A stretch of DNA of 64,000 nt, taken from the NCBI RefSeq assembly GCF_000559085.1, contig NZ_JALN02000001.1, forward strand, positions 4,340,001 through 4,404,000, in the 5' to 3' direction. This document shows positions 9,358-18,587 of the stretch, in pieces. The position numbers were made by a program, and so were the translations under genes. The notes under the pieces were generated by a model. It had not been told where the DNA came from. It saw only the letters and a list, made by a program, of their open reading frames with translations, and made no database searches. This DNA is from Mycolicibacterium aromaticivorans JS19b1 = JCM 16368 (GTDB lineage: Bacteria > Actinomycetota > Actinomycetes > Mycobacteriales > Mycobacteriaceae). Every line of letters begins with the position of its first letter. Position 1 is the stretch's first letter.

Positions 9358-12300
9358 ATGGCGGCCCCGCATCAGCAACCTGTCCGGATAGCCGTCTTGG
9401 GTCCGGTCCGGGCCTGGCACAATTCGACGCCGGCTGATGTGGGCGGACCACGCCAGCGGTCCCTGCTCGCGCGACTGGCGCTGGCCAATGGCCAGGTGGT
9501 GTCGGTCGACCGACTCATCGAGGATCTCTGGCACGGCGAGCCCCCGCCGAAAGCACTGTCCGCACTTCAGGCCTACGTCTCGCATCTGCGGCGGGTACTC
9601 GAACCGGACCGCGCGCGGCGGGCCCCGGCCGAAGTCATCGTCAGCGCCGCCCCCGGTTATCGGCTGGCGCTGCCCGCTGATTCCGTCGACGCGTGGTGGT
9701 TCGACGAGCAGGTCCGCACCGCGGAGGCCGAACCCGACCCGACGCCGCGCGTTGATCTCCTCAACGACGCCCTCGAGCAATGGGCCGGTGAACCCTACGC
9801 CGAGGTGTCCGACGCTGCCTGGGCTATCGCCGAGATCGCCCGCCTCGCGGAATTGCGGCTCGCTGCAATCGAATTGCGGGCATCGGCCCAGCTGGCGCTG
9901 GGCCACCAGAGTGCCGTGATCGGCGCGCTGGAACCAGTGGTCCTCGAACACCCCACCAGAGAGGGGGCGGCCGCCATCCTGGCCACCGCGCTGTACCGGG
10001 CTGGTCGGCAGGCCGCCGCATTGGCGGTGTTGCGCAGTACCCGCGATCATCTCGCCGGCGAACTGGGACTCGAACCGGGGCGGGCGCTGCGCGATCTCGA
10101 ACGCGACATCCTCAGCCACGCCGCGCATCTCGATGACGATCAACCGGCGGCCCTGTCGCTCCCGCACGCGCAGGAACACGTGCCGAATATCGCCGAACCC
10201 TCAGCGCCCCATGGGCGTTCCCGCGAATTGACGGCGATCGACGCTGCCGCCCGCGATGCCCGCCTCGGCGGCAGCCGCCTGGTGTGGGTCGGCGGCGAGG
10301 CGGGGGCCGGAAAGACCACTGTCACAGGCGCAGCCGCGGCTCGGTTGCGCGCCGCCGGGTGGACGGTCGCGGCCGGACGATGCCCTGAGGTCGACGGCGC
10401 GCCGCCGGGGTGGGCCTGGACGGAAGTGCTGCGGCACTTCAGCGATTCCTTCGCCGCTGCCGATCAACGTCACATCCGCGCCCTCGCCCCACTGCTGCAC
10501 GAGGGCGACGCGGATGACCAAAGTACTTTCTGGACAGCGCATGCCGTCGCGGATGTGATCGGCCGCTCCGCCACCGTCCAACCGGTCGCGGTGCTCCTGG
10601 ACGATCTACACCGAACGGACGGCCTCACCCTGGAACTGCTGCGGTTGGTCGTCCACGAATTGCAGGACCGACCGGCCCTGGTCGTGGCCACCTACCGGCC
10701 GTCGGAGTCGGGAACCGAACTGGCGGCGGCACGAGCGGCGCTCGCTGTGCGCACGGTCGCGCACCTCAGCATCGGCGGTTTGGGGGCGGAGGCGACGGCG
10801 GCTCTCGCCGCCGACTGCGGCTTGACCGATCTCACCGAGAACGAGTTGCGGTTGTTGTACGACCGCACCGGCGGCAACCCGCTCTTCGTGCGGGAACTCG
10901 CGCGGCTGATGATGTCGGAGGGACTCGATACCGCTCGGGTTGCGGTGCCGACCGGGGTGGGGGATGTGCTGCGGCGCAGACTCGTTCGTCTTCCCGGTGT
11001 GACGGTGACCGCCCTGCGTCAGGCCGCTGTGCTCGGCCGGGACATCGACGTCGATCTGCTCGCCAAACTCGCCCAACGCGATCCCGACGATGTGCTCGAG
11101 GCGCTCGAACCGGCCGTGCTGGTCGGTCTGCTGGAGGAGCCCGGTCCGGGTCAGGTCCGATTCGCGCACGCACTAGTGCGCGACACGCTGTACGAAGACA
11201 CGTCCCTGCTGCGGCGCTCTCGTCTACACGCGGCCGTGCTGGACCTGCTGCTGGCCCGGTCGACGGATCCAGCAGCACTGGCCTATCACGCGGTCGCGGC
11301 CGCGACACCGGCCAGCGCGGCGGCCGCCGCCGAACTGGCGATGGCCGCAGGCCGCGACGCGGACCGGGTTGGCGCCCCTGCCGAGGCCTCCCGGCAATGG
11401 CAGGCCGCAGTCCGGATGCTGGAGCTGGCGAACCGCGCGGAGGCCGGGCCGCCGGATGTCGATCGAATCATCGAGGCCTACTGCGGCTGGGTGGCCGCAG
11501 CGGCTCGGGTCGGTGATGTGGTCGCCGCCCGCGAGGCTCTGAAAGAGGCGCTGCCGCTTGCCGATGGGTCCGACGAACGCGCCGCCCGGGTTTTGACGGC
11601 GTGGGATGCGCCGTTGATCTGGCGGGTGCGGATCAGCGATCACGCCGACGCCGATATCGTAGGCCCGCTGCAACGGGTGCTCCGCGGTGAGCTGCCGCCT
11701 GCGGTCCGGGTGCGGCTGCTCACCACGTTGTTCGCCGAGTTGGAGGGCGCCGACCATGACGCCGCGCTCGCCGCGAGCGCTGAGGCGCTCACGTTGGCGC
11801 GCGGGCTGTACCAACGAGATCCGCAGGCGAACGGCCGCCTGCTGTGTGCGGCGCTCAATGCTCGTGCCTATGCCGCGCTTGGTCCGGATCTGGCCCACGA
11901 GCGCGAGCGGCTGACCGACGAATTCCTTTCCGTCGCAGAGGCATCCGCCGCCGTCGACTACCAGGCCGTCGCGCACTGGCTGGCGTTCCTCACCGCGGCC
12001 GGCCGCTCCGATCTGGTTGCCGCCCTTGACCATGTCGACCTTGCGGTCGCCCGAGCCGGCACCGGCCAGCTAGCGCCGCTGCTGACCGTGTTGGAGGTGT
12101 TCACCGCTCAGCTGAGCGTGCTGGCCGGCCGGATCGACGACGGCGAGCGCCGCTACGTCGCGGCCGCCCGCCGGTTGGCCGAGCAGGGCACGGCCAACGG
12201 CGCGCAGATGGGGTTGGTCGGCCGGTTCACCGCCGGTCTGGCCCGGGGGGAACTGGCGCCGCTGGCCGACGACCTGCTTGCCGTGCATACCTACGTCTCG

Positions 12301-12684
12301 ACATCCATCGCCGATGGCGCCGTGCTGGCACTGATCAGCGCCGGCATTGAGGGCGAGGCCCGGCGGATCTGGGCGAACCAACAGCCGGTCGAGCGGTCCT
12401 ACTACTGGCTGGCCATGACGACACTGCGGGCGCACGCCGCCGTCGCGCTCGGTGACGCTGCCGCCGCGACCCGGTGTGCTGAAGAACTGCAACCGTTTTC
12501 GGGCCGGATGGCGGGACTGGACAACGGCAGCCTGCTGGCCGGCCCGGTCGATGATGCGCTGGGCGCCGTCGCCGAACTGCTGGGCGACGACGGCGCCGCG
12601 CAACGGTACCGGGACGACGCCGCCGCACTGCGGACTCAGCTTGCGGCCGAGGCGGCCCGGCTGGTCGACCGAGTCAGCCGCTGA
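9358..12684 (+). CDS. BTAD/SARP-like transcriptional regulator with AAA ATPase (STAND-type)
   Basis: Large single-polypeptide regulator of 1108 aa. Order: OmpR/PhoB-type winged helix (about 10-95, RIAVLGPVRAW...PKALSALQAYVSHLRRVLEP), bacterial transcriptional activation domain of TPR type (about 100-245), AAA/STAND ATPase with Walker A GGEAGAGKTT (about 312-321) and Walker B VAVLLDDLHR (about 408-417), then an alpha-helical TPR-like C-terminal half. This matches the AfsR/EmbR-like family that couples ATP binding and a sensed protein or ligand to transcription. The target is unknown. It is divergent from echA14 with 46 bp between starts. Its 3' end overlaps the convergent hemerythrin gene by 11 bp. 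Confidence 0.9.
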   Translation: MAAPHQQPVRIAVLGPVRAWHNSTPADVGGPRQRSLLARLALANGQVVSVDRLIEDLWHGEPPPKALSALQAYVSHLRRVLEPDRARRAPAEVIVSAAPGYRLALPADSVDAWWFDEQVRTAEAEPDPTPRVDLLNDALEQWAGEPYAEVSDAAWAIAEIARLAELRLAAIELRASAQLALGHQSAVIGALEPVVLEHPTREGAAAILATALYRAGRQAAALAVLRSTRDHLAGELGLEPGRALRDLERDILSHAAHLDDDQPAALSLPHAQEHVPNIAEPSAPHGRSRELTAIDAAARDARLGGSRLVWVGGEAGAGKTTVTGAAAARLRAAGWTVAAGRCPEVDGAPPGWAWTEVLRHFSDSFAAADQRHIRALAPLLHEGDADDQSTFWTAHAVADVIGRSATVQPVAVLLDDLHRTDGLTLELLRLVVHELQDRPALVVATYRPSESGTELAAARAALAVRTVAHLSIGGLGAEATAALAADCGLTDLTENELRLLYDRTGGNPLFVRELARLMMSEGLDTARVAVPTGVGDVLRRRLVRLPGVTVTALRQAAVLGRDIDVDLLAKLAQRDPDDVLEALEPAVLVGLLEEPGPGQVRFAHALVRDTLYEDTSLLRRSRLHAAVLDLLLARSTDPAALAYHAVAAATPASAAAAAELAMAAGRDADRVGAPAEASRQWQAAVRMLELANRAEAGPPDVDRIIEAYCGWVAAAARVGDVVAAREALKEALPLADGSDERAARVLTAWDAPLIWRVRISDHADADIVGPLQRVLRGELPPAVRVRLLTTLFAELEGADHDAALAASAEALTLARGLYQRDPQANGRLLCAALNARAYAALGPDLAHERERLTDEFLSVAEASAAVDYQAVAHWLAFLTAAGRSDLVAALDHVDLAVARAGTGQLAPLLTVLEVFTAQLSVLAGRIDDGERRYVAAARRLAEQGTANGAQMGLVGRFTAGLARGELAPLADDLLAVHTYVSTSIADGAVLALISAGIEGEARRIWANQQPVERSYYWLAMTTLRAHAAVALGDAAAATRCAEELQPFSGRMAGLDNGSLLAGPVDDALGAVAELLGDDGAAQRYRDDAAALRTQLAAEAARLVDRVSR

Positions 12685-13363
12685 ACACCTCGTTCTCGAA
12701 TCTCCGGTGCCGCCTGGCCAATACGGCCAAGAGCAGACGGAGAACAGGGCTGACTTCTTTGGCCACGGCCGCCCGTTCGTCGTCGGTGGCCGCCCCCACC
12801 GTTCGTGGCCCGTCGAACGTCAGCCGCCCCGTCCGCTGTGCCATCTTCTCCACGACCTGCCAATCGGCCACCGACACATGCCGGCGGATCACCGGGAAGA
12901 TGTCGCGTTCCTCCTCGGCGATGTGCTCAGTGAGCAGGTTGCGCAGATCGGCCAGCTCGGCGCCCAGCAGCGCGGCGGTGCGGCGATCACCCCCGGCGAC
13001 CCGGAACGCGTTCGCCCGATGCGTGATGATCTCCAGACGCGGATCCAGCGCGGCGTGGTCGTCGGTCAGCTCGGTCAGGTCGACGATGTCTTTCGCGCAG
13101 GCGTCGATCACCGGCCACAGCACGGTGTCCTCGACCGTGTGGTGGTGGTGGATGGATTCGCAGAGCAAGTCGGTGTAGCGGGCGATCGCCTGGGCGCGCC
13201 GGGTCGAGCAGCGCTGCCGGCCCTCGCCGATGTCGGTCACCGTGGCGGCCAGACGCCCGACGTCGGTGAGCATCGCCCGGTGCGCCAGCGTGATGCCGAT
13301 CAGGTCGGGCTCGGGGTCATGCGGCTGGCGGGGGGTGACGGTGACGGGCTGTGGTGTTTTCAT
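12674..13363 (-). CDS. Hemerythrin HHE-domain protein
   Basis: 229-aa four-helix protein that likely binds a di-iron centre for O2/NO/redox sensing or iron handling. Helices carry the expected His/Glu ligands: [12 protein letters not shown] (about 30), [20 protein letters not shown] (about 85-104), [11 protein letters not shown], and [20 protein letters not shown] (about 155). The ATG at 13363 (MKTPQPV) is chosen; an upstream in-frame start exists but adds a low-complexity 22-residue extension. Physiological role unassigned. Confidence 0.85.
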   Translation of the reverse strand: MKTPQPVTVTPRQPHDPEPDLIGITLAHRAMLTDVGRLAATVTDIGEGRQRCSTRRAQAIARYTDLLCESIHHHHTVEDTVLWPVIDACAKDIVDLTELTDDHAALDPRLEIITHRANAFRVAGGDRRTAALLGAELADLRNLLTEHIAEEERDIFPVIRRHVSVADWQVVEKMAQRTGRLTFDGPRTVGAATDDERAAVAKEVSPVLRLLLAVLARRHRRFENEVFSG

Positions 13364-13520
13364 GCGACGACCATGGCCGGTCGCACTTGTAAGACACTTG
13401 CGATCGACTTGCGGTCCGTCGAGGGACATTGTTTACACCGCCGAAATGTTCACCCGCGCGATCGGCTGCCGGTTACGTTTCAATGAATCCGCCAGACCGG
13501 CCATCAGAAGGGAACCACAG

Positions 13521-14180
13521 TTGGCAACGATCAACGCCGAGCCCTTCCCGCTCGATATCGACATCGCGAGCACCGCGCTGGTGATCATCGACATGCAGCG
13601 CGACTTCGTGCTGCCCGGCGGATTCGGCGAGGCGCTGGGCAACGACACCTCACTGCTGTTGGCTGCCGTTGAACCGATCGAGCGGGTACTGGCCCAGGCT
13701 CGCAAGATCGGCATGCTGGTCATCCACACCCGGGAGGGGCACCGCCCCGACCTGACCGACTGCCCGCCGGCCAAGCTGCACCGCGGCGGCAAGACGTTCA
13801 TCGGCGAACCCGGGCCCATGGGCCGCATCCTGGTCCGCGGCGAGCAGGGCCACGACATCATCGACCAGCTGTATCCCATCGACGGCGAACCGGTGATCGA
13901 CAAACCCGGCAAGGGCAGCTTCCACGCCACCGACCTCGGCCAGATCCTGGCTGACCGCGGCATCAAGACTCTGGTGGTCTGCGGGGTGACCACCGAGGTC
14001 TGCGTCCACACCACCGTTCGCGAAGCCAACGACCGCGGGTTTGAATGCCTGGTGCTCAGCGACTGCGTGGCGTCGTATTTTCCGGAGTTCCAGCGGGTGG
14101 CGCTCGAGATGATCAAGGCGCAGGGTGCCATCTTCGGGTGGGTGGCCGACGCCGACGAGTTCATCGCGGCGACCTCCTGA
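13521..14180 (+). CDS. Isochorismatase-family cysteine hydrolase
   Basis: 219-aa amidohydrolase of the isochorismatase/nicotinamidase fold. The catalytic triad is visible: Asp in VIIDMQRDF (about residue 24), Lys in [12 protein letters not shown], and the nucleophilic Cys in [14 protein letters not shown]. Family members hydrolyse small amides such as biuret, ureidoacrylate or N-carbamoylsarcosine. It heads the fdrA/DUF1116/carbamate-kinase operon (3-bp gap to fdrA), so a ureide- or biuret-like substrate that releases ammonia is likely. Start: TTG at 13521, preceded by AGAAGGGA at good spacing; an in-frame ATG at 13446 would add 25 residues. The exact substrate cannot be read from the sequence. 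Confidence 0.85.
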   Translation: MATINAEPFPLDIDIASTALVIIDMQRDFVLPGGFGEALGNDTSLLLAAVEPIERVLAQARKIGMLVIHTREGHRPDLTDCPPAKLHRGGKTFIGEPGPMGRILVRGEQGHDIIDQLYPIDGEPVIDKPGKGSFHATDLGQILADRGIKTLVVCGVTTEVCVHTTVREANDRGFECLVLSDCVASYFPEFQRVALEMIKAQGAIFGWVADADEFIAATS

Positions 14181-14183
14181 CGC

Positions 14184-15740
14184 ATGGGCACCAGTTCGCG
14201 TTTCTATCCCAACCTCTACAAGGACTCGGTGTCCTTGATGACGGTGTCGGCGCGGGTGACGTCGATACCCGGCATCGAGGCCGCGTCGGTGGTGATGGCG
14301 TCGGCCACCAATGTCGACAACCTTGCCCGAGCCGGCCTCGGCGCGTTCGATGTCCGGCCCAACGATGTGATCGTCGCGGTGGCCGGCAGCCAGGAAGCCT
14401 GCGACGAAGCGCTCGCCGTGGCCGACTCACTGCTGTCGGCGTCGCCTCCCGACAGCGGCGAACAGGCGTCGGCGACCCCGACCACCAGCATCCAGATGGC
14501 CGTCGCCACCGATCCCGCGCTCAACCTGGCGCTGATCTCGGTGGCCGGCGATTACGCCGCCGCCGAGGCGATGAAGGCACTGCGGCTCGGCTTGGACGTA
14601 ATGGTGTTCAGCGACAACGTCACACCGGACGCCGAGCTGGCGCTCAAGGACTACGCCCAGGCCCATGACCTGATGGTGATGGGCCCGGACTGCGGCACCG
14701 CCATCATCAACGGCATCCCGCTGGGTTTCGCCAACGTGGTGCGACGCGGCCCGATCGGGGTGGTCGGCGCCTCCGGCACCGGCACCCAGGAGGTGACCGT
14801 CCGGATCCATCAGAACGGTTCGGGGGTCTCGCACGCGCTCGGCACCGGCGGCCACGACCTGGCTGAGGCGATCGGCGGTATCTCCATGCTGCACGGTTTG
14901 GCCGCGCTCGACGCCGACCCCGCCACCACGGTGATCGCGCTGGTGTCCAAGCCGCCATCACCGACGGTGGCCGCGAAAGTGCTTGCCGCAGCCCAGGACA
15001 GCGCCAAACCGGTGGTCGTCATTTTCCTCGGCGCCGATCCGGCATCCATCACCCGTGACGGCGTGTACGGCGCGGCGTCGCTTGCGCAGGCTGCGGACAT
15101 GGCCGTCGAACTGGCCGCTGGCGGGCAACCGACCGCAACCGATATCGCCATCTCAGCCGAGATGAGCCGAACCTTGAACGGTCTCGCGAGCGCGATGGCG
15201 CCCAGCCAGCGATACGTCCGCGGCATCTTCTCCGGCGGCACCTTCTGCTACGAAGCGCAGCTGATACACCACGCCCACGGCGTGACCGCCCGGTCGAACA
15301 CCCCGGTGGCCGGCAACACCGCGCTGGCCGACCTCCGCACGAGTCAGGGGCACACCATCCTCGACATGGGCGACGATGAATTCACCCGCGGCAAGCCACA
15401 TCCGATGATCGACCCATCGCAGAAGGACGCCCGCATCCGAGCCGAGATCGCCGACCCCGCCACGGCGGTCGTGTTGTTCGACGTGGTGCTGGGGTACGGC
15501 TCGGCCGACGACCCGACGGCAGAACTGGTTTCGATCATCGAGACCGGCGCGGCCGCGGCCCGTGCCGAGGGGCGGACCGTTGCCTTCGTCGGCTACGTCT
15601 GCGGCACCGAACTGGATCCGCAGGACCGCACCAAGGCCGTCGCCGCCCTGCAGTCGGCCGGTGTGCTGGTCGCGTCGAGCAACGCGGAGGCGGCCCTGTG
15701 GTCCGCGACCCTGGTCGTCGCGCGGGGAGGAGATCGATGA
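14184..15740 (+). CDS. FdrA-like protein (acyl-CoA ligase/carbamoyltransferase-type subunit)
   Basis: 518 aa, with succinyl-CoA-synthetase-like folds: an N-terminal CoA-binding-like domain (YPNLYKDSVSLMTVSARV), phosphate-loop segments VVGASGTGTQEVTVRIHQ and SHALGTGGHDLAEAIGGIS (about 190-235), and a C-terminal ligase domain. E. coli FdrA (AllF) with YlbE and YlbF has been linked to oxamate transcarbamylase in the allantoin pathway (from memory). Here fdrA overlaps the DUF1116 gene (ATGA), the YlbE-type partner. No DUF2877/YlbF gene is seen, so the complex differs from the enterobacterial one. Confidence 0.85.
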   Translation: MGTSSRFYPNLYKDSVSLMTVSARVTSIPGIEAASVVMASATNVDNLARAGLGAFDVRPNDVIVAVAGSQEACDEALAVADSLLSASPPDSGEQASATPTTSIQMAVATDPALNLALISVAGDYAAAEAMKALRLGLDVMVFSDNVTPDAELALKDYAQAHDLMVMGPDCGTAIINGIPLGFANVVRRGPIGVVGASGTGTQEVTVRIHQNGSGVSHALGTGGHDLAEAIGGISMLHGLAALDADPATTVIALVSKPPSPTVAAKVLAAAQDSAKPVVVIFLGADPASITRDGVYGAASLAQAADMAVELAAGGQPTATDIAISAEMSRTLNGLASAMAPSQRYVRGIFSGGTFCYEAQLIHHAHGVTARSNTPVAGNTALADLRTSQGHTILDMGDDEFTRGKPHPMIDPSQKDARIRAEIADPATAVVLFDVVLGYGSADDPTAELVSIIETGAAAARAEGRTVAFVGYVCGTELDPQDRTKAVAALQSAGVLVASSNAEAALWSATLVVARGGDR

Positions 15741-17149
15741 AAGAGCTTCTCCAACAGGATCTCAGCGTCGTCAACGTGGGACTGCAGAGTTTCGCCGCGA
15801 ATATCACCGCAGCCGGCGGCCGGGCCACCTCCGTCACCTGGGCTCCGCCGGCGGGCGCCGACCCGGCGTTGGGCTGGACGCTGGCGACCTTGATCGGTGA
15901 CCCGCGCATCGAGGCCGCCAACACCATCGCCTTCGAGCGGTACCTGGGTGCGCAACCTCGACTGGTCGACCTGGTCCGCGCCGGGGAGGTGATGGCCGGG
16001 CTCGGTCCCGGTGAACGCCGCATCCTGCATGCCGGGCCGCCGATCGACTGGCCCGACATGTGCGGGCCGCAGCGCGGTGCCATCGCCGGGGCGATCCTCT
16101 ACGAAGGCTGGGCCGATGACCTCGATGCCGCCGAAAAGCTGGCGGGCAGTGGGGAAGTGGCACTCGAGCCGTGCCACGAGCACGGTGCGGTCGGACCGAT
16201 GGCCGGCATCATCAGCCCGTCGATGCCGGTGTGGGTGGTGGAGAACACTGCTAGCGGGAACCGCGCCTACAGCAACCTCAACGAGGGCCTGGGCAAGGTG
16301 CTGCGGTTCGGCGCCAACTCGCCCGACGTGCTCGAGCGGCTGCGGTGGCTGGGCAGCGACTTCTTCACCACCATGCAGGTCGCGGTGCGCGGGCTCGCCG
16401 ATCCCGATCTCAAACCACTGATGGCACAAGCCCTGCACATGGGAGACGAGCTGCACAACCGCAACGCCGCCGCGTCCGGTCTGCTGTTCAAACGGTTGAC
16501 ACTGGCACTGCTGGGATCTGATCTCGCCTCCGACGCGGTGCGGCGTGCATTGGAATTCGTCGCAGGCAACGATCACTTCTTCCTCAACATCTCGATGGCC
16601 GCGGCCAAGTCGATGTCGGACGCCGCCGCCGGCGTGCCGGGCAGCAGCATGGTCACCGTGATGGCCCGAAACGGTATCAACTTCGGTATCAAGCTGTCCG
16701 GCAACGGAAATCAGTGGTTCCAGGCTCCCGCCAATCCCGTTGACGGACTGTACTTCCCGGGGTACACGGTCGATGACGCGGCCGCCGACCTTGGCGACTC
16801 GGCGATCACCGAGACCAACGGGCTGGGTGGCTTCGCGATGGCCGCCTCACCGGCGATCGTCCAGTTCGTCGGCGGCACCCCGGCCGACGCGACCGCCAAC
16901 AGCCGCCGAATGCTGTCCATCACGCTGGGCACCAACCCCGCATTCACCCTGCCGCCGTTGAACTTCGGCGGAACGCCCGCCGGAATCGACGCCCGCCTGG
17001 TCGCCGACTCCGGCATCCTGCCCATCATCAACACCGGGATCGCGCACCGGCAGGCAGGTGTCGGGCAGATCGGCGCGGGCATCACCACCGCGCCCATGGA
17101 CTGCTTCACCGGTGCTCTGGCAGCGCTGGCGTCGGGACTGCAGAAGTGA
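15737..17149 (+). CDS. DUF1116 (YlbE/AllG-like) protein
   Basis: 470 aa, recognised as the DUF1116 partner always found next to FdrA: INFGIKLSGNGNQWFQAP, FTLPPLNFGGTPAGIDAR, GAGITTAPMDCF. In E. coli the equivalent protein is one of three subunits of the oxamate carbamoyltransferase activity; the family name carries no independent mechanism. The start is taken at ATG 15737 because it gives the canonical MKELLQQDLSVVNVG N-terminus and a 4-bp overlap with fdrA. The stop overlaps the kinase GTG. It very likely acts in one complex with FdrA to make or use carbamoyl phosphate. Confidence 0.88.
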   Translation: MKELLQQDLSVVNVGLQSFAANITAAGGRATSVTWAPPAGADPALGWTLATLIGDPRIEAANTIAFERYLGAQPRLVDLVRAGEVMAGLGPGERRILHAGPPIDWPDMCGPQRGAIAGAILYEGWADDLDAAEKLAGSGEVALEPCHEHGAVGPMAGIISPSMPVWVVENTASGNRAYSNLNEGLGKVLRFGANSPDVLERLRWLGSDFFTTMQVAVRGLADPDLKPLMAQALHMGDELHNRNAAASGLLFKRLTLALLGSDLASDAVRRALEFVAGNDHFFLNISMAAAKSMSDAAAGVPGSSMVTVMARNGINFGIKLSGNGNQWFQAPANPVDGLYFPGYTVDDAAADLGDSAITETNGLGGFAMAASPAIVQFVGGTPADATANSRRMLSITLGTNPAFTLPPLNFGGTPAGIDARLVADSGILPIINTGIAHRQAGVGQIGAGITTAPMDCFTGALAALASGLQK

Positions 17150-18510
17150 GCACCGCGATCGTCGCGTTCGGCGGCAATGCGTTGGTCACCGACGCCGAAC
17201 ACGACTCCATTCCCCAGCAGTACGACACGGTCAGCCGCACCGTCGGCCCGCTGATCGACATGGTGGAGCAAGGCTGGAAACTCGTTGTCTCCCATGGCAA
17301 CGGCCCACAGGTCGGTTTCATTCTGCGGCGTTCGGAGCTCGCCAAGGACGAGGTGGATCCCGTTCCGGTCGACTACGCCGTGGCGGACACCCAAGGCGCG
17401 ATCGGGTACATGTTCGTCAAAGCCCTGCATAACGAGCTGGCCCGCCGTGGTCTGTCGCGACCGGTGGTGGCCCTCGTCACCCACTCGGTGGTCAGCGTCG
17501 ACGACCCGGCCTTCACCAACCCCACCAAACCGGTCGGCTCGTTCTTGACCGAGGAGCGGGCCAGGGCGCTGGCGGAGAATCTGGGCTGGACCATCGCCGA
17601 GGACGCCGGCCGCGGCTGGCGGCGCACGGTGGCCTCACCGCGACCGACCACCATTCTGGAGACCGACGTGATCCGGCGGCTGCTCGATGACGGCGCCATC
17701 GTCATCGCGGTCGGCGGCGGCGGCATCCCGGTGGCGCTCGAATCCGACGGCACTGTCGTCGGCGTGGAGGCCGTCGTCGACAAGGACATCGCCTCGGGGC
17801 TGCTGGCCCACGAGTTGGGTGCCGACCTGCTGCTGATCCCAACCGGGGTCGCGCGGGTGGCCATCGGGTTCGGCACGCCCGCCGAGACCTGGCTGGACAC
17901 CATCACCGTGCGTCAGGCCCGTGACTACATCGCGTCAGGCCAATTCGGTAAGGGGTCGATGGAACCGAAAGTGGAAGCGGTGGCCGATTTCGTCGCCGCG
18001 ACGCCAGGTTCGGTCGGCGTCATCGGTGCCGCGGAGGAGATCCCGGCCATCCTGGCCGGTACGTCGGGCACCCGGATCGTCGGCGACGCGACGGCTCCCG
18101 CAGTTGATGAGAAAGGAAGTGACGCAGTGCTGTTGGCGGTCAACGGAACACTGATGCGGGGGCTGAAACTGTCACCCAACATGGCTGCCGCCGGAGCCAC
18201 GTTCCTGCGGGAGGCCACCACCGAGCCGGTGTACCGGCTGTGGACGATCAACGACGAGCATCCGGCGATGATTCGCGTCACCGATGGTTCGGGCGTGGGT
18301 GTGGCCGTGGAGGTGTGGGAGGTGCCCGCGGCGGGTCTGGCCGGGATCCTGCTCGCCGAGCCACCCGGACTGTCGATCGGCAAGGTAAACCTGGAGGACG
18401 GCTCGACGGTGCTCGGCGTGATCGGGGAGCCCGCCCTGGTCGAGGGGCAGCGGGAGATCACCGAGTTCGGCGGGTGGCGGGCCTACACCGCCGCCGGCGG
18501 GGGTGTGTGA
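17146..18510 (+). CDS. Carbamate kinase fused to allophanate-hydrolase C-terminal (AH_C-like) domain
   Basis: 454 aa; ordinary carbamate kinases are about 310 aa. Residues 1-~325 are the amino-acid-kinase fold: VAFGGNAL, SHGNGPQVG, AVGGGGIPV, and VVDKDIASGLLAHELGADLLLI with the catalytic Lys/Asp. It interconverts carbamoyl phosphate + ADP and carbamate + ATP. Residues ~328-447 (AVNGTLMRGL...YRLWTINDEHPAMIRV...VEVWEVP...GIGxVxLEDGSTVLG-like...FGGWRAY) resemble the C-terminal domain of allophanate hydrolase (AtzF), proposed to decarboxylate N-carboxycarbamate to carbamate. Fusing it to carbamate kinase is chemically sensible: it would feed carbamate directly into the kinase site. An internal ribosome site and GTG at 18112-18129 could let the C-terminal domain be made alone. 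Confidence 0.85.
   Translation: MSTAIVAFGGNALVTDAEHDSIPQQYDTVSRTVGPLIDMVEQGWKLVVSHGNGPQVGFILRRSELAKDEVDPVPVDYAVADTQGAIGYMFVKALHNELARRGLSRPVVALVTHSVVSVDDPAFTNPTKPVGSFLTEERARALAENLGWTIAEDAGRGWRRTVASPRPTTILETDVIRRLLDDGAIVIAVGGGGIPVALESDGTVVGVEAVVDKDIASGLLAHELGADLLLIPTGVARVAIGFGTPAETWLDTITVRQARDYIASGQFGKGSMEPKVEAVADFVAATPGSVGVIGAAEEIPAILAGTSGTRIVGDATAPAVDEKGSDAVLLAVNGTLMRGLKLSPNMAAAGATFLREATTEPVYRLWTINDEHPAMIRVTDGSGVGVAVEVWEVPAAGLAGILLAEPPGLSIGKVNLEDGSTVLGVIGEPALVEGQREITEFGGWRAYTAAGGGV
18112..18129 (+). promoter_or_regulatory. Internal ribosome-binding site and GTG at the kinase/AH_C junction
   Basis: AAAGGAAG at 18112-18119 is followed 7 nt later by an in-frame GTG at 18127, exactly where the kinase ends and the allophanate-hydrolase-like domain begins. 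An out-of-frame TGA lies just upstream (GTTGATGAG). This is the layout of two formerly separate, overlapping genes, or of a second translation start. Seen directly; function is inferred. Confidence 0.5.
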
Positions 18511-18587
18511 CCAGAAAACGTAGCCAACGTCGGTGGTGACCGATAGCATCCGCCACACACACTGACCATTACTACGAGGGCCTTCGC

